Assembly (NCBI GenBank): GCA_024509875.1
Contig: JAMPIV010004265.1
Span: 806,001 to 870,000 of the forward strand
DNA from: Oreohelix idahoensis
Taxonomy: Eukaryota > Mollusca > Gastropoda > Stylommatophora > Oreohelicidae
DNA length: 64,000 nucleotides
Reading direction: 5' to 3'
The notes below the pieces were generated by a model that saw nothing but the letters and a program-made list of their open reading frames with translations, made no database searches and was not told the DNA's origin. Below are positions 1-64,000 of the stretch, piece after piece. The position numbers and the translations under genes are program-made. Positions within the stretch are counted from its first letter, which is position 1. Each line of letters opens with the position of its first letter.

Positions 1-395
1 AGAAAACTTTCTTTACATTTCAATTGAATAGCTTTATATTCACTTTACATTCAAAGGAAAAGGTTAATAGTATAGATAGAATATGTTTACGTTTACATCT
101 ACGTTGGTTGAAAAGCTTCAAAACTTTCATTAATTTTAAAGTGAATATGTTTACATAGACATTTACACTGGTTTGAAAATGTAGATATTATAATTAGAAT
201 GTACATCATTTCTTTCATCTTTCCCTCCCTGCTCCATATGGAACTTGGGACTATCTATGCTTTTAGTTCTCTTTAGGAAACCAGCAATAAAGCAGTCACC
301 AGCCCTTTCAGCGGTGGTTCATGAAATCATCATTCTAAATGCTGAGGCTGCCAGTCTCACATGACGGACATCCACTATCAATTTTCACATATTAA
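1..395 (-). mobile_element. dispersed ~1-kb repeat family, minus-strand copy (window edge)
   Basis: The reverse complement of this segment aligns along its length with 52621-53010. It shares the hairpin-like start (ggctggcaac type), the run around CAAGGGCTGGTGATTGC, and the block GGAGCAGGGAGGGAAAGATG. No coding capacity is seen. It is probably a non-autonomous element. The copy runs off the window at position 1. Confidence 0.6.
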
Positions 396-2430
396 TATTC
401 ACATGGCAATTGTTGCTGCTGGGTAAGTGGCGTAGGAAGACAATGTTAATATCCTTCGCTGATGAAGGCAATCAGCTTATGGTCGGGCTAACGGGTGGCC
501 GACATACACTAAATATGTATACATCAAGATACGCAAATGTCATAAGTAGGTTCATAGATTAAGCATCCATAGCACACACACTCACCCATAGCAACATTGG
601 AGTCAGGAACGTTGTAACAGGCTGTTAACGTTATACACTGTTTATTAACACCGCAACATTGACGTAATGACAGCACACTTCACAGGTTACAGTTCACGGC
701 CAATCATGACACAGCAGGTAAGCAAAAATATCCATACGTAATTGAGTGCATAATCCAAAGGTATATAATCATCGATAACAGTTCATTACAGATCATCAGA
801 CATCAGTAAGAAAATTCATACGACTCAGTTTCTGGTACAAAAATTCCAAGCACAACGACTGCGGAGCACAGCAGCTTATAATCATAAACATCATGGCAAA
901 ATATCCATTCAAGAAACGGACTGCGTACATCGCAGTTTACAATAATATATAGCCTGAATCAACGTACTCCAAGTCCTGAATAATACATCTCCTGGGAGAA
1001 AAAACATTCCCTTTAATAATCTATCGAACTTCAAAATCCATCATCGGAAATATGAATGTATATAATTGCCTACAATCCATGGCCTGAAAATACTTTCAAT
1101 CACTATTAAATTCTCCCTTTTCACAAAAGATATCCACTGGTACACACAGTGAAAACATGGCTAACAACCATCCCGGAACACTACCAAGAACGCACTGTCT
1201 CGAGATTACCGTATCTCAGTACAGCTCAGTAACAAAAACTACATGTGCGGACTCACCGCGTGAGACCACCGCTCAGCTCAAACCGTCCCTACCCAAAAAT
1301 CTCACTAGGGATATACGAACAGTTTTCTTTATCATATTTTAAAACAAACTAACAACTAGTCAGTTGAGCTGTGTTCAACAATTACTGCTCATACAGCTCC
1401 CAACTAAGAAATTCTCTCATCACGCAGAGCGTGTTTACTAGCGTGTACAAAAATCCGACCCGTACATTCAAGTCTTTAACACTTAACTCCCCTTAATTAA
1501 AATATGACTTAACAGCAATATTTACATATTAGTTCACATGTTAGTAATGAAAAATATAGAATGTAAAATGTTCAACTTACGCCAATCTTGGTTCACAGAC
1601 TGTTTGCTCGGAGACGTAGCAAATGCCTTTTACACGTGTTCTTGGGGGGTCATTAGTTTAACAATAAATTCCATCTTTGACTCCGTGTTTCAGATTCTTA
1701 AGATTCCGGTTTTCCTTGTTAAAATGGTAAAGTTTATTCTGGGCTCAAAAGTCCTCAAAATTGCTCAAACAATTGTCCGGTCGGATTTATGAATCTTATT
1801 TCTAGTCTTAACTATGGCAGTCTTGTTGTCGTCTTGGCAAGCGATTCTCACAGTGAACTAGATTTGCAAAAGTGTCAGATTATGTGGCCCTTTGCCTCCC
1901 CCGCAGTTGTTTGTTACGATTTAGGCAGGGTCAAATCAGGAATTTGTGGTTCCTCTATTTCGAACCCCCGCCAATCGTTTCAAAACTGCATATTTAGGTG
2001 GGGTAATTCAAAATTATTCCGACATGGAAAATTATGTGCGTGATGCAAAAGGTCACGTCTCTCATATATGGAAGTGACAAGTCCGTACACTCTTTCGACA
2101 TTGTGTTTCGGGTGTTACCTCTTGGCAAGTGCGACACGTTCGCCTTATCAATGCTTAACCAAAGTCGCAAGGACGATTTTAGTGTTAATCTGTAGTCTGA
2201 TGTCGGCCGCACCCGAGATTAACCAACGTGATTTCCCAGCTGGGTGGAACGGGTAACCAAACAGACATGCCGACTTATCACTGAGAGGAGTGTAAGAATG
2301 TTTGAAAATACTAAATATCTGCTACAAAGTAAAAAAAAAGGTAAAGGATCCCGTTACACGTCCATTGAGGAAAATAACATTGCAAACGAAAAAGAAAGAA
2401 CATATACAAATATAACAATGCGTATTTAAC
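396..2430. other. intron sequence without recognised content
   Basis: No ferroportin exon, RNA gene or recognisable transposon protein is seen on either strand. The short open frames have no family resemblance and contain no helix resembling ferroportin helices 1-2. The sequence is probably intron and old unrecognised repeats. Confidence 0.5.
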
Positions 2431-3345
2431 TTTCATAAGTAAGTTATTAACGATTTACTAAGCACATGGACGGATAACATTGCTTATTTTATTTTTCTAC
2501 GTAGAGTAATACGATTTTACTAAACACATATTATGCATGGAGGCACATCTGGAGTCATCCTTATATGACCACCAGCTATGCACAATACTACAATTTATGT
2601 ACGTGGGAGTGAACCTATGTCTGTGAGGCTAATTACATTTTCATTGACTCATTAAATCACCCAGACACTCTCAGGGATTCCCCCTGTGGTGAAACTTGTT
2701 GAGAACCCAGCATTGCATACTAAGCTTGGAGAAGTCACTTGAGCCACAGGCGTAATTCTTTGGCTTTAACTTTGTTGACTGCATGTAGAAGGATCTCACT
2801 ATGGAACCAGTGATAGACAGGGGAAGCTGAGTGACAATTCCTCGGGAGAGCTCAGAACCAGAGTACGGTATTTTAGCTCTGCATATTTGGAAAGCCCCCT
2901 TGGATGGCGGGGAATGCAGCACAGTATGCCACGCACTCCTTTTTCCTAGCTTGTGACCAGATGTGACGATCCTTTAAATGCAAGCCAAACTGGAGAAACT
3001 GGAGCTCATGACTTCAACTCAACACGTTTCGGAATGGCAGAAAAGCCACAGGAAAAGCCTAGATCTACAGTGTAGATAATACCAAGGAGTCTTCAACTTG
3101 GTATTGGCTGCTAAAAAGCGAGAAGCTCAGCAGTCCTAGTTAAACATCAACAACAACTGAACACATAAAATGATAACAATATGCATTAACCTTTTCAAAT
3201 TAGATTAGTAAGATTCACAAAACCCTTGAAAAGGTAACAATATGTTTCTACCTTTTCGAATTAGATTAGTAAGATTTACTAACCACATGGAAGGATAACA
3301 ATATACAAAGGCTACAACTTTTTAAAATAGATTAGTGAAATTTTG
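2430..3345 (+). repeat. 61-bp minisatellite in the intron before exon 3437, interrupted by ~630 bp
   Basis: Units starting GATAACAATAT recur at 3172, 3233 and 3294, exactly 61 bp apart, and share TTAGATTAGTAAGATT and a CACATGGAAGGATAAC-type join. Related units (cacatggacggataac, ttactaaacacata) lie at about 2430-2525. The block 2530-3165 between them looks like a later insertion of unknown type. Confidence 0.7.
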
Positions 3346-3436
3346 CCATTCGGATTTAGTATAGTATATCATCATAAAAATCATTCAGAAGTGGAAATAA
3401 AAGTTAAAAGTACAAACTGTATTCTTTTTCCTTTAG

Positions 3437-56872
<53,436 letters not shown>

Positions 56873-58060
56873 TTTCTAGTGCTCTCTGAAGTAAAGGGGC
56901 TGTGGTCATTGCAGTCATAATTTCCATTATGATAATTTTTACTTTTTGAAACTGATGACCAGTTTTGCATCATGGAAGATAATGGAAAGAACAATGTACT
57001 TTAGTTGACATTCACAAGTTCGTGACTTGTGTCGGCCAATGTAATTCACTTTCTCTTTATAGTTATATAAAGCAACAGCCTTGCTGCTATATTGTAGGGA
57101 GAAAGAGGGAGAGAGAAAGAAAGAGAGAGAGAGAGAGAGTGCTCTACAGATGTCACTTGCTAACTGCGAAGCTTGTTATGGGTATTATTCTTCGAAACAC
57201 TTTCCAAACTAAATGTCAGTTATATGGCAAACTGAACATTGCAAGCAGAAAAATAGGAGCACGCAGGAATTTCCCGTGCGAAGTGTTAAAATCTGAATAT
57301 ATATGTATAGGTAGACCCGCTTTACGACACTTCATTATATGCCGTTTCACATTAACGCCCTTCTAAACAATTATGAAAAAAATATGTTTAAAAAGAAAAT
57401 GAAAACGCAAGCCATGGTGAGCTTCTTTCAAATGACGAGTTAAAAGAGCTGGCTGCACAACTTACTAAACAGTATTCTGAGGAGGAAGAGGAATAACAAT
57501 AAACTTTGCCAATTAGGACCCTCATCACAAAGACATTTCAACCATTTTTGGCACAAACACAAACAGGCTATGAAACTCTATGTGATAATGATCCAAACTG
57601 AGAACGCAGCTCTTCCATCCAAAGAGATGTTACTAACATATTGACGCTCCACTTCCATGTTAAAAGATAGAAAGAGAAAGACTCACCAGACGTCATTGCT
57701 GCAGTTCTTTTCTAAGGCAAGGCCAACGAACCTGTAGAACTGGTCGACCCTCCATCAAACCCATTCCATTAACGTCACCCATTACGTCACTGTTAAAAAC
57801 ATCAATTAACCCAAAAAAAAAGGGGGGGGGGGAAGAAGTAGACAGTGGCGTTACTTCATACTCCAAAGACGGCTCTACAGGACCGAAATACTACGTTAAA
57901 TTTATAATGTATTACTGATATTTTATCAATAAATATTATTTATATCTCATAATTATAAAATAACCACAAATACTTCATATAAAACACGCTTATATTAACT
58001 CTTATGGTTCAATTTTTGTAGTAAACGAACCTGTCTCATTTAAATACATTATAATTCTTA
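56873..58060 (+). other. 3' UTR and downstream flank of ferroportin
   Basis: Contains a (GA)n run (about 57097-57139), a possible poly(A) signal at 57496 and an A/G homopolymer junction near 57814-57831. No other gene is recognised. Confidence 0.4.
57496..57501 (+). promoter_or_regulatory. possible poly(A) signal of the ferroportin gene
   Basis: AATAAA occurs about 620 nt after the ferroportin stop codon, within sequence that shows no mobile element. It is a plausible but unproven 3' end signal; such hexamers are common in AT-rich DNA. Confidence 0.25.
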
Positions 58061-58405
58061 TTACCATTTTAGTATGGTATGACAAGGTTACCAACGTGGA
58101 ACTGATGACAAGAACTAGACAAGTGCCAGTGGAACAAGAGATGAGAAGAAGACGATGGCGATGGATAGGACACACACTGAGGAAACCTGTTGATAGCTTT
58201 ACGAGGCAGTCCTTGTTCTGGAACCCCCAGGGCAAGAGAAGCAGAGGTAGACCAAGAAGCACATGGAGAAGAGAGCTGGAAACAGAGGTGAAAATGATGA
58301 GGAGAACGTGGAAAGAACTTGAGATGATGGCACGTGACAAGAAGAATTGGCATGTGTTTTTTGAAGGCCTATGCTCCTTTGGGAGTGGAGGGTTATGAAT
58401 GAATA
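58061..58405 (+). mobile_element. RTE-type retrotransposon, severely 5'-truncated copy
   Basis: The plus-strand frame codes WYDKVTNVELMTRTRQVPVE-type sequence (as YDKVTNVEL), WNPQGKRSRGRPRSTW and ends FEGLCSFGSGGL with a stop. It is followed by the family tail ATGAATGAATA. ATAATTCTTA occurs at 58051-58060 and 58406-58415, consistent with a target duplication. The reading frame is intact, so it is a recent, dead-on-arrival insertion. Confidence 0.85.
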
Positions 58406-58415
58406 ATAATTCTTA

Positions 58416-58799
58416 CTCGATTTACACCTCTTCAGGTAACGACCCTGAGGAGACATAACCCCGGCGCAAATCGGGGCCAACCTGTATATGGATTGCCCTG
58501 AAATGTCAATGTTTACAGATATTTTATTGATTACACTAGAATTTCACTGTTTACTGACATTTAGAGGATTACATGTATTTACTAATATTTACAGGATTAC
58601 ATTTGATTATCAGACTAACAGAATTTAAATGGGTACATCTTAAAGATGAATACATTGCCATTCAGATGTTTATACAGATCTTGATGACAACTGATAAACT
58701 CAAAATATCAATATCTTGTTGAGTACTGATCTATACGTGGTGTTAAGTTCTAGTTCTTTGTCACATCAAACGGCATGTATCATCCTTTGCTTCCAGTGC
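58416..58799. other. flank without recognised content
   Basis: Between 58500 and 58620 short blocks (TGTTTACTGACATTTA, atttactaatatttacagg) repeat loosely. No gene is seen. Confidence 0.35.
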
Positions 58800-58965
58800 A
58801 ATGCTCCACTCTATTTTCTTTCACCCTAGAGAATTTCAGAACAAGGACTACCGTGTAATGCCGTCAACAGGTATCCTCAGCGTGTTTTCTATCCAATCGT
58901 ACGTTTTATTCTCACCTCATGTTCTCCTGGCACTTGTCTGTTTCTGGTTATAGTCAGTCAGATAT
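58800..58965 (-). pseudogene. old RTE 3' fragment
   Basis: TTTCAGAACAAGGACTACCG, then tgtaatgccgtcaacagg and ctggcacttgtctg, follow the nucleotide sequence of the RTE C-terminal region (60980-61090) with many changes. Confidence 0.55.
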
Positions 58966-59034
58966 TGTCGCATTTGGGGCCATCCACAAATTCCGTAACG
59001 CAAAGAGAAGGATTGCCGAGATGTTACGCTTTGG

Positions 59035-59125
59035 TACGGGAGGTTCTGAAAGGTTGTTTTCATGCAACTGTGGTTTATGTAGCAATAATTTGTTTTACAT
59101 GATAAGGTTGCCTGCTCCATGAGCA
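59035..59125 (+). mobile_element. short piece of the GGTTGCC repeat family
   Basis: Shares AATTTGTTTTACATGATAAGG and a ggttgcctgc end with 9288-9345. Confidence 0.45.
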
Positions 59126-59285
59126 AAGCCATTTAGGTTGCCCCTTGCGTCATGCCAGAAGAAGCAGTAGTCTTATAATTATTTGTGTCTCCCCTAGTTA
59201 CTCCCCTTAAGCTACCCGGCACACATTCCAATGCACTGACTCCATTTATAAAAAAAGACATCATCAGTTCCCGGTAACTGTGACC

Positions 59286-59702
59286 GGCCCACATCGAGAT
59301 CAGAAACTCCTATCCCTGACATCAGATGTTACATCGTCGAGATCAGAAACTCTTATCACTGACATCAGATGTTACATCGTCGAGATCAGAAACTCTTATC
59401 ACTGACATCAGATGTTACATCGTCGAGAACTTCAGGTGTTACATCGTCGAGAACTTCAGATGTTACATCGTCGAGAACTTCAGGTGTTACATCGTCGAGA
59501 ACATCAGATGTTACATCGTCGAGAACTTCAGGTGTTACATCGTCGAGAACATCAGATGTTACATCGTCGAAAACTTCAGGTGTTACATCGTCGAGAACTT
59601 CAGATGTTACATCGTCGAGAACATCAGATGTTACATCGTCGAGAACATCAGATGTTACATCGTCGAGAACATCAGATGTTACGTCGTCGAGAACTTCAGG
59701 TC
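59286..59702 (+). repeat. composite tandem array: 43-bp units then 24-bp units
   Basis: Three units of 43 bp (GATCAGAAACTCTTATCACT, gacatcagatgttacatcgtcga) are followed by about thirteen 24-bp units (TGTTACATCGTCGAGAACTT, cagg or cagat). The 24-bp unit is contained in the 43-bp one. Because 24 is a multiple of three and no unit contains a stop, all three forward frames stay open (up to 191 codons). They encode only simple repeats (RCYIVENF, TSDVTSSR, MLHRREL), so I do not regard them as genes. Confidence 0.95.
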
Positions 59703-59774
59703 TTCATGTTCAGGAATTCCATGCTCATGTTCTCATACTGCCCTGTTCAACGCCTACATTATCGTCATCTCCAT

Positions 59775-59915
59775 CATTTCTCTTTTTGCTCCATATGGAG
59801 CATGGATATACTACTGTAGCCGATCCCCTTGCAGGAAGCCTACACCAAAGTATTCATATACTCTTACAGCAATGGTTTCTGTAGCAATGTGTTTTACATA
59901 GCACAGCCTCATAGT
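59775..59915 (+). mobile_element. dispersed repeat, same family as 9185-9345
   Basis: Shares GCAGGAAGCCTACACCAAAG, a cagcaatggtttctgtagcaa block and tgttttacat with 9185-9345, in the same order. Confidence 0.5.
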
Positions 59916-60059
59916 AACAGCTTTAGGAGCCACCTACGGCAGGACTGATTACGCAGTACGTGGCACATATGCATATCTATATATATAAACGGCAAAATAT
60001 GTTTGTTTGTTTGTTCTTTATACAATTATAATTTTGCACTATAATTAGTAATTAAATTA

Positions 60060-60786
60060 TTCCAGAACGCAAGCTCTTTATCATTTTGACATGCACCCTA
60101 ATATAACCGACGGACCCAGTATCTAGGCTGAAAGGAACGCCCCTCGTCAAAATGAGGAACAATTTTGTTTAACAGCTCAACAAGATATACGATAAGCCAG
60201 ACCAAAAGGTCTTTTTTATTTTACATGCTACCATATGTAACCAACGGGACCCTGCGTCTAGGCTTAACGATGCACACATCGCCAAAACGAGGCTAAACTT
60301 TATTTATTTTTTTAATACAACTCAAAGCTAAACAATAAACCAAACCGAAAGGTTCATTTTATTTGGATATGTGTCCTAATATAGCCGACGCTACCGTGTG
60401 TCTAGTTTGAAAGTATTACATCTCGCCAAAATGAGGCAAATTTTTATTTTTAAAACTACAGATTAAAACAATCACTAGGTCTTTAATATTAGGAGCATTT
60501 ATACACATGCCATATTATAACAAATGGACATTGTATCTTGGATGAACAAATCATTTTAAAATAGCGATGCTATGACCAATCTTTACAGACCCACTGGCCT
60601 GCCTAAACAGTATTAGGCATAAAGACATAGAAAAAAAAGACAGATTTTAACACAAATAAGCCTCCAACCACAAAAAAAAAAAAAAAAAAAAAAACGCATG
60701 CCAGTATAGACACAACAAAGTTTCTGAACAACACAACAATCTGAATAATAACTAGCTTGTAAAAACACCATCGAGATAAATAATAC
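60060..60786. repeat. long-period degenerate tandem repeat (about 130-150 bp)
   Basis: Blocks of the type ACATGC...CCTAATATAACCGACGG, then gtctaggctgaaag and cgccaaaatgaggc, recur near 60095, 60225, 60365 and 60510. A related stretch lies at 63705-64000, beyond the RTE insertion, sharing ACAATCACTAGGTCTTT and AACGCATGCCAGTATAGACA. A poly-A run occurs at 60672-60694. Confidence 0.6.
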
Positions 60787-60805
60787 AGTACAGCACATCA
60801 TTCAT

Positions 60806-62983
60806 TCATAACCCTCCACTCCCAAAGGAGCATAGGCCTTCAACAAACACATGCCAAGTCCTCCTGTCCCGTGCCATCATCTCAAGTTCTTTCCATGTTC
60901 TCCTCATCATTTTCACCTCTGTTTCCAACTCTCTTCTCCATGTACTTCTTGGTCTTCCTCTGCCTCTCTTGCCCTGGGGGTTCCAGAACAAGGACTGCCT
61001 TGTAATGCTATCAACAGGTTTCCTCATTGTGTGTCCTATCCATCGCCATCGTCTTCTTCTCATCTCTTGTTCCACTGGCACTTGTCTAGTTCTTGTCATC
61101 AGTTCCACGTTGGTAACCTTGTCATACCATTTTAATCCCTCTATTCTACGCAAGCACCCATTTATGAAAGTCTGTAGCTTTTTGGTTGTTGTCTTTGTTG
61201 TTCTCCATGTCTCCGAGCCATACAATAGGACTGACTTCACATTTGAGTTGAAGATTCTTATTTTCGTGTTGGATCCGATTTCTCTTGATCTCCATATATT
61301 TCCCAATGCAATGAAAGCTCCTCTTGCCTTTTGTATTCTTATTTTGATATCGCTGTCTGTCCCTCCAACTTTGTCTATATTGCTGCCAAGATATGTGTAT
61401 GATTCTACATCTTGAATTGGTGTTTCTTCAAGTTCAACCCTGTTATCATTACCTGCATTTATTCTCATTATTTTTGTCTTTTCCCTGTGTATTTTCAGAC
61501 CCAATTGCTGTGACCTCTCCTCAAGTGTTTTCAATTTGTCCTGCATCTGATTACTGTTATGGGACAGAAGAGCCAAGTCATCAGCAAAATCCAGATCATC
61601 CAACTGCTTAGTCAGAGTCCACTGGATTCCATTTCTGTTGTGTGTTGTCGATGATCTCATAACCCAATCTATTGCCAGCAAGAAAAGAAATGGAGACAAG
61701 AGGCATCCCTGTCGCACTCCTGTTCTTATCCCAAACGGTTCTGTTAGCTGTCCTTCGTGAAGAACTCTGCATGTCATGTCTTCATATGTTTTCTTTATTA
61801 AATTAATGATCTTCAGGGGAACTCCATAATGCCTCATCAATTTCCAAAGTGATTCTCTGTCTACACTGTCAAATGCCTTTTCGTAGTCCACAAATCCGAT
61901 GTATAGTGGTGAATTCCATTCCAGACTTTGTTCAACTATTATTCTCAAAGTGGCTATCTGGTCTGTACATGATCTGTTTTGTCGAAAACCTGCTTGTTCA
62001 TCTCTCAGTTTCTTGTCTATGGACTCTTTTAATCTTTCAAGGATAATCCTGTTTAATACTTTTCCTGGCACTGATAGTAACATTATTCCTCTATAATTTG
62101 TGCACTCTTGTAAATTTCCCTTCTTAGGCAACTTAACCAGATATCCTTCCTTCCATTCTGCTGGTATCTCTTCCTTTTCCCAGACTTTACCAAGTAATTT
62201 ATATAACATCTCTGTAGCCGTGTCGATATCTGCTTTGATGGCCTCTGCTGGAATGCCATCAGGTCCAGACGCTTTTCCCTCTCTTAGAAGCTTTATGGCT
62301 TTCTTTATTTCTTCCTTCGTTGGTCTTTCACCGTTAATTTGTAGCTCTTCTTCTGCTGGCTGGATGTCCGGCGGGTTTTGTGGAGCTGGTCTATTGAGAA
62401 GGTCCCCAAAATATTCTGTCCACCTCTTCATTTGCTCTTGTATATTGCTGAGCAGTTTCCCATTCTTGTCTTTTATGAGGCAACTTGTTTGCTTGTATTT
62501 CCCTGTTAGCTTCTTTGTACTGCTATACAGTTCTCTCATATTTCCTTTGGCTGCAGCATCTTCTGCCTCTCTTGCCAACTCCTCAATATACTTCCTCTTG
62601 TCTCTTTTGATACTTCTTTTTACTTCTTTGTTTGCTTCTGTGTACACTTCTTGAGCCTTGGCTTTGGAGCTTCTAGTTTTGATTGTGTTTAACTCTGCTT
62701 TCTTGTTTTTTCTGTCTTTTATCTTATTGATGGTTTCTGTTGTTATCCATGCTTTTTGTTGTCTTTCCCTTTTCCCCAGTATTTCTTCACATGTCTCCTT
62801 CCATACTGTTTTGACCTGCTGCCAATAGTCTTCTGTATTCTCTACATCTTCCAGCTGTTGGAGCACTTGGAATTTGTTGGATACTGTGACCGCAAATTTG
62901 TCTCTTGTTTCTTGATTTCTTAGCTGTCCTACATTAAACTGTTGTCTATAATTTTGCATAGTTGCATATCTCTTGAGTTTCAT
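60806..62983 (-). CDS. RTE-type reverse transcriptase ORF
   Basis: 725 codons. The N-part is basic and helical (residues 1-180). Reverse transcriptase follows, with LREGKASGPDGIPAEA, KLPKKGNLQECTNYRGIMLL, QAGFRQNRSCTDQIATL, DYEKAFDSVDRESLW, TGVRQGCLLSPFLF and LDFADDLALL, where FADD is the catalytic box. The thumb and C-terminus hold ESYTYLGSNIDKVGG, SVLLYGSETWR and a conserved tail (RRRRWRWIGHTMRKP, GRGRPRSTWRRELETE). There is no RNase H. These features point to the RTE group of APE-type non-LTR elements. The endonuclease lies upstream in another frame, because of a small indel in an A-run at about 62985. Apart from that the ORF looks intact. Confidence 0.93.
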   Translation of the reverse strand: MKLKRYATMQNYRQQFNVGQLRNQETRDKFAVTVSNKFQVLQQLEDVENTEDYWQQVKTVWKETCEEILGKRERQQKAWITTETINKIKDRKNKKAELNTIKTRSSKAKAQEVYTEANKEVKRSIKRDKRKYIEELAREAEDAAAKGNMRELYSSTKKLTGKYKQTSCLIKDKNGKLLSNIQEQMKRWTEYFGDLLNRPAPQNPPDIQPAEEELQINGERPTKEEIKKAIKLLREGKASGPDGIPAEAIKADIDTATEMLYKLLGKVWEKEEIPAEWKEGYLVKLPKKGNLQECTNYRGIMLLSVPGKVLNRIILERLKESIDKKLRDEQAGFRQNRSCTDQIATLRIIVEQSLEWNSPLYIGFVDYEKAFDSVDRESLWKLMRHYGVPLKIINLIKKTYEDMTCRVLHEGQLTEPFGIRTGVRQGCLLSPFLFLLAIDWVMRSSTTHNRNGIQWTLTKQLDDLDFADDLALLSHNSNQMQDKLKTLEERSQQLGLKIHREKTKIMRINAGNDNRVELEETPIQDVESYTYLGSNIDKVGGTDSDIKIRIQKARGAFIALGNIWRSREIGSNTKIRIFNSNVKSVLLYGSETWRTTKTTTKKLQTFINGCLRRIEGLKWYDKVTNVELMTRTRQVPVEQEMRRRRWRWIGHTMRKPVDSITRQSLFWNPQGKRGRGRPRSTWRRELETEVKMMRRTWKELEMMARDRRTWHVFVEGLCSFGSGGL

Positions 62984-63434
62984 TTTTTACTTTGGCTATC
63001 AGAAGATGGTGATCTGATGCCACATCTGCTCCTCTATATACCTTTACATCCTGCAATGATGATCTAAACTTCTTGTTTATGCATATATGATCAATCTGAT
63101 TTTCTGTTCTATGGTCTGGTGATATCCATGTTGCCTTGTGTATTCTCTTATGCGGAAACATGCTTCCTCCTATAGCCAGTTGATATGAAGCACAGAAGTT
63201 TGCGAATAGCTGTCCATTTTCATTCATTACTCCTAGCCCATGTTTTCCCATGACTTCTTCAAATCCAGTGTTGACTGTACCTATCTTTGCATTCATGTCA
63301 CCCATCAAAATTGTGATGTCTCTTCTTTTTACTTTATCCATAATTTCTTGTAGTTTAGTATAAAATGCTTCTTTCACAGACTCTTCTTTGTCATTAGTTG
63401 GTGCATAACATTGGATGACATTTACATGAATTTT
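62984..63434 (-). pseudogene. RTE APE-type endonuclease, 5'-truncated
   Basis: Minus-strand frame with QCYAPTNDKEESVKEAFY, ILMGDMNAKIGTVNTG, WISPDHRTENQIDHICINKK and VASDHHLLIAKVK. These fit the C-terminal two thirds of an APE-type endonuclease (GDMN, IDHI and SDHH motifs). The N-terminal part, with the catalytic Glu region, is absent because the insertion is truncated at 63434. Confidence 0.88.
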
Positions 63435-63446
63435 AGTACAGCACAT

Positions 63447-64000
63447 AGAACATATAAAATCAAGAGAAAATAACAAAAAATAATAAACGTCCTGATACAA
63501 GCAACAATGTATATATTTCACCGGGGCGTGTTACGAAGAAAATTTGTAAACACATTAAAAAAGGAAATAGTGAACTTTTCTTTCTTGGTTCACCGGACAA
63601 AGAAAAATATGTCTTACGAGTATTAATTTGCGTCTTGCAAACACTCGGAAGCAAAATGAAATCGCTCTAGCGGTCGCATCATCCGGCTAACAATATTTTG
63701 TGCGGAATACAGCTGAACACAATCACTAGGTCTTTTATGTTAGGAGTATTTTACAGAGACGCGCTAATATAACAGGCGGACATTGTGTTTAGGATGAACA
63801 AAGCGTGCCTCGAGGCAAACATTTAAAAATTACGATGCTCGCCAAACTTTGCAGACACATTGGCTTACCTAACCAGTAGTTCTGTTGTAGCAGACTTACC
63901 CTGAAAGACAGATTGACATAAATAAACCTCCAACCAATATTAAACGCATGCCAGTATAGACACATCCGAGCTTCAGAACAACACAATATTCTGAATAATA
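63447..64000. other. flank with long-period repeat, continuing past the window
   Basis: From about 63705 to the end the sequence resembles 60470-60760 block by block (tcactaggtctttt, ttaggag, ggacattgtg, tgcagacacattggc, aacctccaacca, cgcatgccagtatagacac, ctgaataata). No gene is seen. Confidence 0.5.

Larger units (their letters stand above)
60799..63434 (-). mobile_element. RTE-type non-LTR retrotransposon, 5'-truncated, with 12-bp target duplication
   Basis: AGTACAGCACAT occurs perfectly at 60787-60798 and 63435-63446. Between these lies 2.6 kb on the minus strand: part of an APE-type endonuclease (63434 to about 62985), a complete reverse transcriptase ORF (62983-60806) and a tail of ATGA units. 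Only the 5' end is missing. This is the youngest and longest copy of a family that also occurs at 23738, 45588, 54735, 55765, 58061 and 58800. Confidence 0.92.

Noticed and set aside
1538..2043. Possible upstream ferroportin exons (helices 1-2)
   Set aside because: The frames are hydrophobic in part but lack the conserved STWGDRMW-type or GNWVD-type motifs of the N-terminal helices, and no fitting splice sites were found.
59326..59901. Three overlapping plus-strand ORFs of 135-191 codons as repeat proteins
   Set aside because: All three frames stay open only because of the 24-bp repeat, and they end in unrelated sequence. There is no sign of a signal, a domain or selection on one frame.

Overview
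The window looks like AT-rich, intron-rich metazoan DNA, most likely from a mollusc or another lophotrochozoan. This placement is inferred from one host gene and the mix of mobile elements; the sequence does not name the organism. I recognise only one host gene, a ferroportin (SLC40A1-type iron exporter) on the + strand. Seven exons are visible, at 3437-3676, 10048-10257, 11169-11260, 18231-18417, 21718-21832, 23161-23328 and 56550-56872 (with the stop codon). Splice sites agree with AG/GT and the phases join across the set, except that one exon (about 152 nt, coding the TM8 region) should lie between 18418 and 21717 and was not found. Exons for the first two helices must lie before position 1. 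Everything else is intron, 3' flank or mobile DNA.

Layout. 1-3436: intron with an inverted copy of a roughly 1-kb dispersed repeat and a 61-bp minisatellite. 3677-10047: intron seeded by a 43-bp tandem duplication of the exon end plus splice donor, then invaded by a tRNA-type SINE, an old RTE-like retrotransposon, a copy of the 1-kb repeat, and the 3' end of an RNase H-type non-LTR retrotransposon whose last 70 bp is amplified eightfold. 10258-21717: short arrays, a Ty3/gypsy remnant (13706-15125, minus), a long-arm foldback MITE (17335-17888), several SINEs and retrotransposon tails. 21812-22515: a second 43-bp array that again copies an exon end and its donor.

The last intron (23329-56549, 33.2 kb) is a nest. 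A 52-bp array was entered by an old non-LTR retrotransposon. That was entered by LTR element 1 (24137-33583, plus) and by a Tc1 transposon (33916-45348). The Tc1 copy was entered by LTR element 2 (35343-45239, minus). Downstream of the nest lie a decayed RTE copy, an RNase H-type retrotransposon end, a large hairpin, the 1-kb repeat and several RTE ends. After the gene come a 24-bp array and a younger RTE copy (60799-63434) with a perfect 12-bp target-site duplication.

The most notable content is the pair of LTR elements. They come from different families (LTRs of 1102 and 1436 bp), yet both encode Ty3/gypsy-type domains in the order protease, integrase, reverse transcriptase, RNase H. That is the Ty1/copia order, known within Ty3/gypsy from the Gmr1 group. 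In both, gag and pol are in the same frame and separated by a single stop at a similar place (TAA in one, TAG in the other). Both lack a visible CCHC zinc knuckle and instead share a CPxC...CGH motif before the protease.
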